Assembly (NCBI GenBank): GCA_036971715.1
Contig: JAVHJL010000002.1
Location: 4,682,501-4,746,500, forward strand
Direction: 5' to 3'
DNA length: 64,000 nucleotides
Source: Arthrobotrys musiformis
Taxonomy: Eukaryota; Ascomycota; Orbiliomycetes; Orbiliales; Orbiliaceae
Part shown: positions 11,329-22,816 of the stretch, in pieces
Layout: the number at the start of each line of letters is the position of its first letter
Numbering within the stretch: position 1 is the first letter of the stretch
Made by a program: the position numbers and the translations under genes
Notes under the pieces: generated by a model
Told to the model about the DNA's origin: nothing
The model's input: the letters and a program-made list of their open reading frames with translations, nothing else
Database searches by the model: none

Positions 11329-12449
11329 CTAAGTAGTTCCCCTCGAGCTCCCTTGCCTTTGTGATACAGACCTCGTCTTATATCGAGGTTTCCCCTGAGT
11401 CTCAGCAAACAACTTATGCCTTTGGCGTGCGGCTCGCGAGAAAACACGACCTTTCTGATGATTGCGCCCCGCGTACAATTCAACGAAAAATCCCGGTGGC
11501 CTTGGACAGGGAGCCGGTTCGTGCCGTAGACTCGGGGCGCCGAACTGGAATTTGAGGTATTCAATTTTCTCAATCTCTTCACATGCACAGTCGGGTGGGC
11601 GCGCAAAACACATATCCCTAAGCACGCCCCAAGTTTTCGAAACCAGCTGCCCGACGGTGGTGGTTGGAGATATGTGTAGAACACTCTCGCTCGGATGTAG
11701 CACGCTGTGGCAGTCATGAAATTGGAGACGGTAACGGACGGGAACGGCGATATCCGTTTTATGATTGGTCGAGGTGGTCGGCTCCAACACACTACCTGCT
11801 TCCCCTTCCACCCCAGCTGGAACTTCGACTGAGGAATCTGGTGCTGGAAAGAAGACAGGGTCTTCGAGCAATGGGAACGAGGTCGAAAGACGTGGTTTAT
11901 GAAATCTTTCGTCAAATGCTGGGGACCAACTTCGTTCGGGTTCCGGGTGGATGGCTACCCAGAATTCATAGTATTTGATCTCCATCGTTGCCCGACTGAT
12001 TCTTGCCGACAAAAACGAGTCGTCTTGGTATTCTAATCCATCGGACTTGTCGTATTGAGCTATGTAGTGATGGTCTTCATCTTCGCCCTCCTCTCGTCCT
12101 ATTTCCCCGCAGTATTATTAGCCCCCGTTTTTGACGTGATAAATACAACCACTCATAAATATACACATATGTAAGAAGATGGGTCAATACCTTCTTCTTC
12201 ACAGAAGGCACAATCCAAGTCACACCGGACTTTACTGGAAAAAAGCTGATGCACTTCAAGAGGTTGTCCGGATTGAGGGTGTATTGTCCCCTGAAGGATC
12301 TTATAACGAGTCCTTTGAAGCTGACGGGTTCTGAGAAGGTCCTGCCAGACCTTACAAACCTGAATTGCTCTCCCTTGTTCTAGTAATGGTAAAAACGACA
12401 AAATTCGAGATTGGAGCTCGAGCGGGAGAGATTGAATGGTTGTAGGCAT
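11329..12449 (-). CDS. F-box protein with conserved C-terminal domain (paralogue 2)
   Basis: Exons 12449-12191 and 12098-11329 give 342 aa. The start Met at 12449 immediately precedes the F-box (IQSLPLELQSRILSFLPL, then IQVCKVWQDLL). Exon 1 closes with the Cys motif CDLDCAFC followed by Glu residues. The 92-nt intron has a GTATTG donor, a GGCTAAT branch site and an ATAG acceptor; it is phase 1, as in the other members. Exon 2 opens with an acidic stretch rich in Glu, Asp and His. Then come the family blocks YYEFWVAIHPE, FPLLEDPVFFPAP and SPTTTVGQLVSKTWGVLRD. The C-terminus ends in a Lys/Arg/Ser-rich tail not found in the relatives. Role by family: substrate adaptor of an SCF ubiquitin ligase. 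Confidence 0.75.
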
Positions 12450-13012
12450 TGTGAGTCGCGACGCGTCAGATGGGGCGTTCTTCACGTAATCAGCACTGAA
12501 GGTATAACTAGTTCTTAGGCAGTTGGCTCTTGTAAGTTCGAATTTACGAGTCCAATGACTCACGGAATACAATAAAAATAGGAGGTCCGCCTGATCCCAT
12601 CAAGAAATAATTAATTGCGATACATAAATTGCTAAGTTGCTCAATATAATATATCACACCCTAACAAATAGATTGAAATTATTTTTTTTTAAAGAAAAAT
12701 ATGGAATATGGAGTCCCAGAAAGTTGAAAATGAAATAGGTGTAACGTTGCTCGACTCGAGGATCAAACCATGGATGGGCCGGGAAAAGCACTGATCGACA
12801 TATATTCCCTTTTGGGAGCTGCAACATCACTCAACGCATAGCCGCACGAGCTAGGCCAGCGAGTACTTTTTGAGCCCAATGAGACGTTGGTTATAGATAA
12901 AACAAGATTAGTACTGCATTGATAACTTGTAAAAAATAACTAGATAAATAATTAAGCTACCACGACATAATGTATTATAGGGATGGTGACTATATGTATA
13001 CGTCTTGCTGAT
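12450..13012. other. Intergenic region
   Basis: An A/T-rich spacer upstream of F-box paralogue 2 and downstream of the transglutaminase-like gene. I see no gene or repeat in it. Confidence 0.5.
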
Positions 13013-15286
13013 TTATGCGCCAAAGAGCCTAGTCCCGAATAACTTTGGGTGCAAAGTATTCTCTTGGCCGGTAAGAGATGTTTCACAATGACATACCACC
13101 TTATTCGCAACTGTAACATCGACCTCAAGTATCTGGAGCGCCAGAGTCTTTCTATGTGCCACGCATAACTTTATGGTAAGTTTGCCGGCAGCAACAGCAT
13201 AGAATTCGAACTCGTGGGCTTCATTGAGCGGGCCTAAGGACTGAATAATCCCTTTAGAAGACAGCTCCACGGATGCCAAATTATTTTTGAGTCCACCGAT
13301 ATTAATCGAGAATTTGTCGCCGACAGATACTTTAACTGCCTTGGACCCCGTAAGATTCGAGGCTGGGCGATGCTGCTCTGGGGGAGAAACGGCGTTGGTA
13401 TTAAAGTGGTTGTCAATTATTTTGGATAACCCCAAAAGAGTATCGGTTGTTTGAGGGTTCTTTTCCAAGCATTTGGCCGAAACCATGATCTTAATCCGTG
13501 TACTGTTGCGAAGCCACGCAATTGAAGATATAAGGCGTACAGAATTTTCACCGAGATGGCTTGAGTCCAAAATAAAATCCTTCGGTACACCATTTAAGAT
13601 CTGCTCGCGTTGATGTTGAAAGTGGCGCTCCGCAACTGGTTTCGAATTTGCATCCGTAACCTCTAAAGTCAGGCGGTGACCGTTGGAAAAGGCACCGGAG
13701 AACACGACAACCGCCTGGCAACCCTTCGAGCTGACGACATAATCATCCATGTCAATAGAGGCATTAGGGAGCAAGCCCTTTACGAGCTGAAGTAAACTTT
13801 GTGGGTCGCAGGGGGCGTTATTAACGAGGTCGGACTGTACCCCGAGTTTATCGGAATTGAGTTCGGTAAGGAAGAATGGGACTCTCCCAAACCCATTCAA
13901 GCCAATCATACTGGTTCGCGAAGCTGGATTGGAAGCTATAGAAAAGGGATATCAGATCAATGCAAGCACTGAGTATTTATGACTTTTATGAGATAGCCTT
14001 ACCGTATAGCCAGCTGTATGGGCCTCTGGTGTTATCCGTTTGACCATTTAAGTAAACGGCACGATCCTGCGTCCCACTAGATGGCGCGTTTGGCGAAGCT
14101 TGTAAACAGTGGGTGGCATCCAGGACAAGCGGAAGTGGATTCGGTGGGATTACAACCTCCACCCAAGCGTGGCCGCCAAAGCTATTTCGATCGGTGCTGG
14201 CGGGAGGATAGAATGGCAGTTTTCCGTTGCCGAAGAAAGGGGAGTTGCAAGTAGGATATTGAGGCCACCCGAATAACGGACCGCTGTTGATGTAACCGAA
14301 CGGACTGCAGTATATCCAACGAGAACTCAATATATCATTTCCTAGATCGTCTTGGAGGATGCATGCAGCAGCTTGGGCCAAACCAGCCAGGTCGTAGCAA
14401 TTAAGGCTATCAAACATGCCTCTAGCAAAGCGGGTAAGTTGGAAAGTGCCACCCAAGTACCCATCGATATATGCCGGGGCTCCGTTCAGCGTTTCATAAT
14501 AAAATAAACGCGTGGCACCCAATTCTGGGTTGGGATTTAGCCCGAGGTTCCAGATCACAGTCATCGATCTTATCAAGTAATTAGGTAATGGGCTTGCTAG
14601 GATCCCCGCAAGGTCCTCCGGAGGGGGGAGAAATAAACGGAAAATATCAATGGGGTATTCTCCACCGAAGTCTGTGCGGGCGATTGTAGCAGGATTCGGA
14701 GGATTCAGTGGACCCTGTGGTGGTGAGAACTTCACCATACACAACTCGAGACGGGTCGTCGTTGCGTTGACAATTGGAGGACCTATTCAAAAATATACAT
14801 GAACAATATTAATCTCACTATAATTTATATTTTAGGGAGGAGCCTCAAAGAGGAGAAGGTGGGCGTACGGCCGGTAATATTCAGTGACCACGTCCAATCT
14901 CCTGCCATCCGACAAGGGAAATTGCGAGCATTGGGAAAAACTTGAAAATTTATTATGGGTATCGTAGTGGTCCCTGAAGGGACTGTAACTGTTCCACTTT
15001 GTAGAAGGGAGTTTCCTCGTAGAGCGCCAATAATGGTAAACTGTGTGCCTACAGGAATGCTATTGACCACTATTTCCATTCCAATTTCAATTGTAGGGTT
15101 CACCGCAGTTGGCATCACATATGTGCAACAGTTTATAGATCCGGTTGATGCTTCGCCGATAGTTGGCGCCAGAAGGGGGTTCCAGAGGACCCTTTCGACA
15201 TTGGCAGGTATCAATGTTTGGGCGCGATTACGGGTCGCGTAACTGGGGCGACCCGATATGTAATTGACGGTAAAGGACATAGCCAT
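13013..15286 (-). CDS. Transglutaminase-like (papain-fold) domain protein
   Basis: The model has three exons: 15286-14869, 14782-14003 and 13935-13013, giving 706 aa. Both introns are phase 1. Intron 1 uses a less usual GTACGC donor but yields a smooth join (SLNITG-R-PPIVNATTTRLEL); reading through hits a stop at once. Intron 2 has a GTAAGG donor. The N-terminal ~150 residues look like a beta-sandwich (WTWSLNI, then TRLEL). The central domain carries a Cys-His-Asp triad of the transglutaminase-like superfamily: Cys268 in NCYDLAGLAQ, His344 in GGHAWVEVV, Asp361 in LVLDATH. The C-terminal ~300 residues are beta-rich and unrecognised. No signal peptide is evident. Such domains act as proteases, amidases or cross-linkers; which applies here is unknown. 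It sits between F-box genes in a same-strand block. Confidence 0.72.
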
Positions 15287-17173
15287 TTTCTAAAGTCTCT
15301 CAAAATGCATAAAGCGAGATGAACGTTTGAATGTAGCGAATATATATATTGATGTCCGAAAAGTAAGAGCTGATACCCGGTGCCTGGTGTCTACAAACCA
15401 TTCTTGTCCAAGCTGCTGAAATGGGTGACTTATATACTTTTAAAATGGCGTAAAACTAGATATATCAGTGCCACCTAGCCCGCCAAGGAGCCCCCAAATT
15501 TGCAAAATGCAAAATTTTCCTTTGGTTAATCCGTGATCGAGACTTTTGGAACGTGCAAACTCGAAAACAATCGAGGGTCCCACTCATTCGCAGGCACCTC
15601 GTGAAATCTTCAAACGCGAGCAAATGTAATATCTCTCGGCATTTCTTACCTTTCTCTAAATTGATCACATCATGCGAATTCACAAATTTACCCATCTTTC
15701 CATTCATAATCGACCTGCATGTGCAAGGTAACTCGAGGATTTTTGTGTAGCTACCAGGGTTGGCATCAGCTAGATGTGCAGAATGATTGGTCCGATTCAA
15801 ACCAAGATTAATTTTCGAAGGGCTGAAAATTAAAGTTCAGATGTTCAATATGTGCATATGTGAGGGTTAGCTAAGCGCCTTTCCAAGTTGTTATTCCATT
15901 TCTCGACTTTTGAATTCGAATTCCAAAAGGGTCACATCGTCACAAGGTATCATGTATCTCTCAGCCTTACGACTTTTCAGCCCTATGGTATACTTGCAGG
16001 TGCATTCACGCCTTCCATCCCGCTTTTTATCTGATCATGTGTTATTCTACCCAGATCCCTGTACACACTCCACCGTGCCCCGCTTCCCGCTTCCGCCCAC
16101 ACGGTTCAGAAGTCGCATTCGGCGGCCCTGGATTCATGCACCATCCCACAAGAACAGCACCATATCATGTAGCTTATTTCTTGGGCTGAAAAGCTTAGAT
16201 TTTACTCAAATTAATCGATTGATATAAATATTACAAAGAATACTATATTTTAACTTCTTGCAGTATATCAATGTCTATATACTTTTTGAATTTTAGGAAA
16301 TTTTATAGTTTTTCTGTAATATAATTCCTATAGCTATAGTCGAATCGTGAAGTTCTCACAAAGATGTTGGAACGTTTGAGCCAGCTTGAACAGGCGCGTT
16401 CGTGGATCTGCAGAACAATATATGTAGGTTTCAACTTATCTGCCATCATGCAAGGTTAAATATTTCCTATCAGCCGTCCCATCCTAGCCATCGAGTTTTG
16501 TTGGCCCACGTGCATATACATTATATATCTATTGGCAATAAACGCCGGGCGGAGCAACCACGGCATGGTGCATGCCCAGTATATAAAAATAGGGCTGATG
16601 ATACGGATTGTACTTTGTCGTGGGAATTTTTCTTTGTAAATTTGAGGCTGCAGGTCTTGTCTCGAACCAGACCCCTGCAGGTCCTGGATACATTACTACC
16701 AACTACGGGTAAAAGGGTATCGCGAGTGCGAAGCTAAGATAGCCACTGAGCTAACTTTATAGGATAGGGTGTTATAGATACATATTACGTGCTCAATTGT
16801 TTAATGGACTTATAAGGTAATATCTAGAGAGCTACAGGACTCATTTAGCTAAGCAATTGATGAAATCCTGGATGTATTCCTCACCTATTATGAATATTAA
16901 GAACTTAGAGGGGATTTGAAGAGGGCCAAACAAATCTAGACTTGAACCCAGAAACAAATAATACATGATGGCACAAGCGATTGCATGCGTCGGCAGTGAA
17001 ATATATATATCCCAATCAAATAGCATTCTCCGTATCACATTATGCCCTAAAGAAAGCTGTAGAAATAATCCGGGTTCGGCCGACATATGCGTACTTGAAC
17101 TAAAATTCCTTTCACCTAGACCTACTTCGAGTCCTTGCATGCCCCCGATTCGGAGAAATACAGATATTGGGCT
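15287..17173. other. Intergenic region, 1.9 kb
   Basis: This includes the promoter of the transglutaminase-like gene at its left edge. The rest is A/T-rich and gene-poor. Short frames within it have no recognisable products. A weak tRNA-like pair of boxes near 16.66-16.75 kb does not fold. Confidence 0.45.
15429..15436 (-). promoter_or_regulatory. TATA-like box of the transglutaminase-like gene
   Basis: TATATAAG on the minus strand, 143-150 nt upstream of the ATG at 15286. Confidence 0.4.
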
Positions 17174-18336
17174 TCACAGTTCCCAATATCTGACACCGGC
17201 ATCTTCAGCCCTAAACCGTGAGAACACACTCTCCCAAACGCCACCACCCAACGCTAAGCCCTCAACTTCTTCGCAGCATATCCCCTCCGCATCCAGATCC
17301 AACTTCAATATTGGCAAGCCATCATCCGAAGCACCACTAATAGAAAACCTCACCCGAAGGGCCGTTTCTATATTCCGTGTGGGATTTTTGTAACATATCT
17401 TCCGTAATCTCGTCCACAGCAAATCCACCAGCTGACGGACTGTCAGCTCTGGGTGAATAGGAACGGTTAAATTCGCGGTGGGCGCCTCCTTATCGAAAAT
17501 CTTAGTGGTACAATGGGGGAAGCAGGCATTGTATCGAAGGTGGAACTTTATCATCCCTTCCGGTATCGAAATAAATTCACCCAGTTCGGCCATGCAAACG
17601 GCTTCGCCGATTGATGGTATTACTGTGAATTGAGTTGAAGATTCCGCAACAGGCTGTCTTGGCCTCCTTATTCCTCGAGATAGCCATCTATATTGTCGAT
17701 TCGAATTATAAAGGCTAAATATAGGACTATTCATATCTTCTTTTGCGAGACAAGGAAGCGAAGGCCCTGTTTGCGGTAATCCTTCGTACGAAACCACCGT
17801 TTCATTCAAAAGTGGATGCGAAGGCGGTATTGTCATTTTACGAAAACTGCCACTGTTGGTTTCGGCATTCGAAGGAGAAAATGCACAATTTTCGATCCAT
17901 AGTTCGTAAGATGTGAGTTCGGTACTAGAAGGATGTAATTTGGCTGTTAAGAATATGCGCTTCAAAGTTGCAGCAGAAAGCGTGGGGTATTCCAGTTTAT
18001 GTGATTCTCGAATACTAGTCAGCCTTGACAATCTCGTCTTCAAATATAAGACCCCGCAGATCTAGGCCGCGAGAAGGTTGATAGTAACTTACCATATTTG
18101 CTTCTGCAGATGTAACAATAAGAACCACAATAGAATCGACTATATAATAACCAATGGATCCTGAAATCGGCACCTTCCCGATGAAATATAGGGTGGCGAT
18201 TCTCTTGTATCTCGCGTGACGAAATTATCGACCGCCACAGGGAACAAACCTGGGCTACGGCGGGGTAATCCCACGGATGAACGAACGAGAGGATCTGGAT
18301 CTGAATTTCGACTGGAAAGACACCGAAAGTTGCCAT
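17174..18336 (-). CDS. F-box protein with conserved C-terminal domain (paralogue 3)
   Basis: Exons 18336-18093 and 18006-17174 give 358 aa. The F-box starts at residue 5 (GVFPVEIQIQILSFVHPW, then VAQVCSLWRSII). Exon 1 ends with HWLLYSRFYCGSYCYICRSKYG, here split as HWLLYSRF and CGSYCYICRSKYG, a candidate Cys-rich metal site. The 86-nt intron has a perfect GTAAGT donor. The acceptor at 18007 (TTCGAG) is the only one that keeps phase, and it reproduces the G-E junction of paralogues 4 and 5. Exon 2 shows TLSAATLKRIF, YELWIENC, SHPLLNETVV, then FHLRYNACFPHCTT and LTVRQLVDLLWTRLRKIC. The last segment LDAEGICCEEV contains a Cys pair shared with paralogue 4, its closest relative. Predicted SCF adaptor. 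Confidence 0.8.
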
Positions 18337-18749
18337 TGCGCGTTAAGATAGCAGACGAAAACTTGCACGTTTTAACAAAGCGCCCGGCGACCTCTTATAC
18401 ATGTGCATACATACGAACGCCTTTTGTGTGAGTTCGAAGCAATATCGATTGATGACGAGTTGAGGTCAGGCCAGGCGACAAAATGCCATGTCCGCATATA
18501 TACGGTGACATTTGGTTGGTTTTCCCGCGACAACACAGGTGCACCGCCTCGTTGCAGAATATTTACTTAGGGATTGATAGATATCATGATATCAAAAGGT
18601 TGAATTTCTTCATGCGGAAGGCTACATGATAAATTCAATAATGATGACAATCCTAAATTTCTCGACTCAAAGAGGGCGCTAAAAACAGGGTTTGAATTTG
18701 ATATTACAAATAACTTGCATTTCGCAAAAGGTTTGAACGTTCAACTCTC
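18337..18749. other. Intergenic region between F-box paralogues 3 and 4
   Basis: A short promoter/terminator spacer with nothing further recognised. Confidence 0.5.
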
Positions 18750-19687
18750 TTACGAGCGGCTGTTGAAGATGCTCTCGGAAACCCCCTCTTGCGTAGGATC
18801 AATTTGTTTACAACAAGCACCCGCCGCATCTAGTTCGACCAGTAGAACGGATTGATTCTCTATCTCGGCAGGGTCGTCCACAACAGATAGTCTAACTCGC
18901 TCAATAGACCTAACATTACCCTTCGCAAATCGATGGCATAGCCATTTCAATGAGATCCAGGTCGAATCAACCAAACCACGCACGGTCATATACGGCGGAA
19001 TGGTGATTTTTGGCGGGTTTCGAATCGAGGCAGGGTTTTGAGTGAAGTCAGTCGTACAATGCGGAAAGCATATGTGGTAACGAAGGCGAAAGGTTGGGTC
19101 ACCCCGAACCTCGTTAGTGTAGCTGACACCGACATCTTTTATGCTTGGCCGAAGAACCGAATCTCCGAGGGTAGCGCTGGCGAGGCGGTTAGACTCAGAA
19201 CAAGTAATTATTTCAAAATCGTCGGCGTTAGGCTGGGATATGCATTGGCTTGTACTGGAGCATTTTTCGATCCAGATTTCGTATCCATAGATTCTAGCAG
19301 TCCAACCGAAGGTGCCAACTATGAAGACCCGCTTAAAAGTGGCAGAGGATAGAGTGGGGAATCGCTTCTTGTTATTTTCTAGTAGACGGATGGTTTATAT
19401 TAGTGAAACCGTATCATAATATTTCACGTTCTTAGTTCATTCTTACCGTATTTTTGGAAGCAAGTTTGGCAAGAAGGATCACAATGATAATTGTTGTACA
19501 GGAGCCAGTGTATTGCGTATAGTGTACCCTGATGATTGATCAGGGGGTAGTTTATTTTATGCAATTGCAAACGGATGAGTTTGTCCCATTGAGAACAGAC
19601 CATACGGGGGGAGGATAACTGCCAGGGCGGAATGAACGAGAGGATATGGGTTTGGAGTTCCGTAGGAAGCGTTACAAATGATGCCAT
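18750..19687 (-). CDS. F-box protein with conserved C-terminal domain (paralogue 4)
   Basis: Exons 19687-19447 and 19378-18750 give 289 aa. The start is the Met at 19687 just before the F-box (VTLPTELQTHILSFIPPW, then RMVCSQWDKLI). Exon 1 closes with the Cys motif CDPSCQTCFQKYG. The 68-nt intron has GTAAGA and CTACTAG acceptor context. Exon 2 was read base by base and is open from the acceptor to the stop. Blocks in order are FPTLSSATFKRVF, YEIWIEKCSS, FRLRYHICFPHCTT, then YMTVRGLVDSTWISLKWLC and LDAAGACCKQI. The two blocks FPHCTT and GxCC are nearly identical in paralogue 3, which suggests a recent tandem duplication. The linker between YEIWIEKC and FRLRYHICFPHCTT is shorter than in paralogue 3. 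Confidence 0.8.
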
Positions 19688-20252
19688 GATGGTACCGTGC
19701 GATATGCCTACGCGTAGGGCTTTTGCGCGGTAGTCTCCCAATTGCTCAAAACTACGTGGCTGCGGGTCGGGGTCGCGAGAATATATAGAATTCGATCTTG
19801 GACCGCCAAGGTTGTTGTATATGTATGGCCAAGATACGAGGCTGTATCCAAGTTAGTCACTAGCAGCTGGTATCATGAATCAGCCTTGCGGCGCGATTAG
19901 TCACAACAACCATCCTAACTCAAGCAATTGAGCTATTGGGGCCTAAATGTACATTGCGCGTGCACGTGTCGACCTGTCATTCAGCGCGGCAAAAACCATC
20001 TATGCCATTGGTCGCATCACGTAATCACATTTAACGAGCTCCCTCCAAACGTCAGGCAAAATACAATTCATGCACGTCTTTCTGCAGTCTGGGTACACAT
20101 ATGAGACCTGCTTAGCTATAGATGTCGGTATGTTACACCAAAAAAAAAGCCAAATCCAGGGTAGCCTCGAATCCAGGCGCTGATAGCTATAGGGGCACGG
20201 AATACAGAAGAATTCAAGACCATTTCCGGTATTGCATACGAGCTCAGGGCAT
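19688..20252. other. Intergenic region between F-box paralogues 4 and 5
   Basis: Promoter of paralogue 4 and 3' flank of paralogue 5. No other feature is recognised. Confidence 0.5.
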
Positions 20253-21186
20253 TTATCTAAAATTAAAACCCTTTGTCGACCACGTATTCGTAGAAGGCCC
20301 ATCAACCTCTAATTCCACATACGAAACCGGCATGCCGTCCGCCCAGTTCCACATAGTTTCGCTTGTATCATGAACGAGCCTAAACCTAACCTGCAGCTTA
20401 TAGCGCGCCACACGCGAAAGCTGTTCCGAGGTGTACGCTGCTTCTAATTTCCCCCACAACTTTTGAGTTAATTCGTAGACTGTGGGATCTAGATTCATGG
20501 GTATTCTACCGCAATTGAATTCCTTGTAGCCGTCTAGGAAACGTACGAACCCAATGACGTGTACAAAAGACTTTTTGGACTTTTTGTTCTTTTTTTCGTC
20601 ATTCGCTACTGCCTCCACGCTAGCGCATGCGGGTGCTAGGATAGCGGGCTCCTTTAGAAAAGGGTGATCCAGTGGTATTGGCAGGTCAATAGCTTTTTGT
20701 TCATCGGAATTGTGCTGGGGGCAGGCTTCTAAATAGAAGTTATAGTTCACAATCTTACGGCTTGTGGGATCTAGGGGTGCCGTAAGGGATACCGGTTTAC
20801 GGCTGGGTACTTCAATTTCACATGGATCTAGCGCATCGCGGGAATCGTTCTCTAGATCGGTGTGCTCCACTGTTATAGAATCGATCATTAGCCCAGCTTC
20901 TAGTTTTCAATTCTGACTAGTAGGAATAAATACTTATACACGCACCCCAATTCTCAGCGCATTGCGCGCAAATATCATGAAGACCGAGTTTATTGTAAAG
21001 AAGTTGGTGGGCTCGGACGTTTTTTCCCTCGGGATGGTGGCGGAGCTCCAAATACCGCTCTTTGAGGAACATCGGCCCGTCAAGAATCGCTTTCCAGAGA
21101 GAACATACTTGAACGGCTGATACTCGATCGGGGAAGGAGAGAAGCGACAGAATTATATTCTGCAGTTCAATCGGGAGGGTATCCAT
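20253..21186 (-). CDS. F-box protein with conserved C-terminal domain (paralogue 5)
   Basis: Exons 21186-20946 and 20899-20253 give 295 aa. The start at 21186 (MDTLPIELQNIILSLLSF) puts the F-box at the very N-terminus. Exon 1 ends with CAQCAENWG. The intron is only 46 nt (GTGCGT donor, CTAG acceptor). It is accepted because it is phase 1 and yields the same G-E junction as paralogues 3 and 4. Exon 2 contains YNFYLEACPQ, LDHPFLKEPAIL and DPTVYELTQKLWGKLEAAY, corresponding to the YEIWIE, HPLL and TVxQL blocks of the relatives. A Lys/Asn-rich insert (NDEKKNKKSKKS) follows the second block. The Cys pair at the C-terminus is absent. Confidence 0.75.
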
Positions 21187-22618
21187 GGACTTTATTTCTG
21201 GGATAGATCTCCAAATCCTGATGTGGGCTGGATTCAAGTTGAAAACGAAGATATGTCGCCCGATCTTGTCTGGCGAGCGTGGACTATAGCGCGGCTCTAT
21301 AGACCTCTCGATATATCGTTCAGCTAGAACTTTACTTCGATTCCGCGCGCAAGCCTAGGTGGAAAAGCCGGAAGACGTAACTCGGACTCTCAATATTAAT
21401 ATATTTGTGACTAGACCAGCAGCTCTAGTATGGAGAAAAGAGAACTGCGCCGCGCGCAAAATTTGAGAAGATGCGGCGGCTAACCCCAGGTGTCATGACT
21501 CAGGCTGACAGGTTGGCAGCCCCGCGCCCGAGATAGATTGCCATTGTGCAACACATGCATTGCATTTGAGGCACAGTGCCGAACAATGATCTCGATATTG
21601 GCAAGATATTTATCCTTTACACCAAGAACAATCTCCCATGGTTCTAATTTTTAATAAACCTAGTTAGTACATCCCTTTTATTGAATTATCTATCGTGTCG
21701 CTAAAAGCAAAAGCTGCAAGATTAGGTAAGGGTCGTCCCAGAAATCACTAACCTTAGACATCAAGTTCGTGTTGGGAAATGTTGTATTTTTTTGCTGTTG
21801 GATTAAATTCGGGCGCCAGCGTAACTCATGCACGTCCATGCCATGCAGGCCATGGCCCATAGGGTTAACGATGTTTCGTAGTTTATTGTAGTTTTACTGT
21901 CGGCGTCTCGCAATGCAAAAATATGGCACAGTATGCAAAGTTAAAATCTAGCGCGATAAATGGCCATAGGTTTTATAATTTAGAGGGTAGGTAAATTTAA
22001 AATTAGGGTCGTTTACTTCTTCATTGTATAAAATTTAGAATCAACTGTCGGAACACTGGCTGCTAGTTTTCGCAGCGATAAATTTGGACTTTGTCAAGTC
22101 AGGGCCGTGCACTGATACTATGATATGCTGTCAAAGAATTTAATATATACTAAGATCACTGATTATCCATTCTCAGATCGATAGTCACAATGTAGTCTAG
22201 TTCGAAGGTCAGAAGGTATATGGTTATAAGGTAAAGAACAGTCGCGGTAGGTTTAAATATAAGTAGGCTAGTTCTGTCTCCATTGGTATCTCAAAATTTA
22301 GTTACAATACGGTGCTGTCCTTTCGTTGGCACCACTTTTAGATTGGCGGTTTTATTTGTGCGCAACTACTTAAACCCAGATTCCAGGATACATGACCGGC
22401 CGAATTGTGAAACTCAAATATGAAATTGTAATAACACTCGTAGTTTTTCCTCCCTTCGCCCCTAAGCCTTGCAGCCGATCTCGCGATCATCTTGTAAATA
22501 AGATCATTCATTAGCAAAATGTACCTAACGATACAAATCTAGAGGTAGGATTGGGAATCGCATCTTAGGAACTTACTCAAATCTCAGCTTGCACATGCTT
22601 TGTATCCACCTCAGTTCT
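21187..22618. other. Intergenic region, 1.4 kb
   Basis: Upstream of F-box paralogue 5. A/T-rich in its second half, with no long open frame and no recognised RNA or repeat. Confidence 0.5.
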
Positions 22619-22816
22619 CTAACAGCCCTGGCCAGTTGCAGGACCAACAGAGCATCCGGATTGATTGCAATACCAGTAACGGCATTTTCCAGAAATGCAA
22701 ATAACACCAGCAGGGCAGCCGCGCTTCTCGAGAGTAGAAGCTTCGAGGTCTTGGGCAGGCGCTGCCATGGCGGTGACGGAGAGGACGGCGACGAGGACGG
22801 TGGTGAAGAACTTCAT
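22619..22816 (-). CDS. Small secreted cysteine-rich peptide precursor, KEX2-processed
   Basis: A 65-aa frame, starting at Met 22816. The longer upstream frame is rejected because it would put 52 basic residues before a clear signal peptide (MKFFTTVLVAVLSVTAMA). A short propeptide ends in the dibasic site EKR at residues 30-32. KEX2 cleavage there would release a 33-residue peptide with six cysteines at 34, 40, 45, 50, 55 and 65 (spacing C-x5-C-x4-C-x4-C-x4-C-x9-C, ending on Cys). Six evenly placed cysteines in so short a peptide imply three disulfides, as in knottin- or defensin-like secreted peptides. I do not recognise the family. Function could be effector, antimicrobial or signalling. A TATATAAAG box lies 145-153 nt upstream. 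Confidence 0.75.
   Translation of the reverse strand: MKFFTTVLVAVLSVTAMAAPAQDLEASTLEKRGCPAGVICISGKCRYWYCNQSGCSVGPATGQGC

Noticed and set aside
16660..16753. tRNA-like pair of boxes on the minus strand
   Set aside because: An exact A-box match (TAGCTCAGTGG) and a GGTTCGA core occur at about tRNA spacing, but the acceptor stem does not pair and the B box lacks its TCC end. At most a decayed tRNA.
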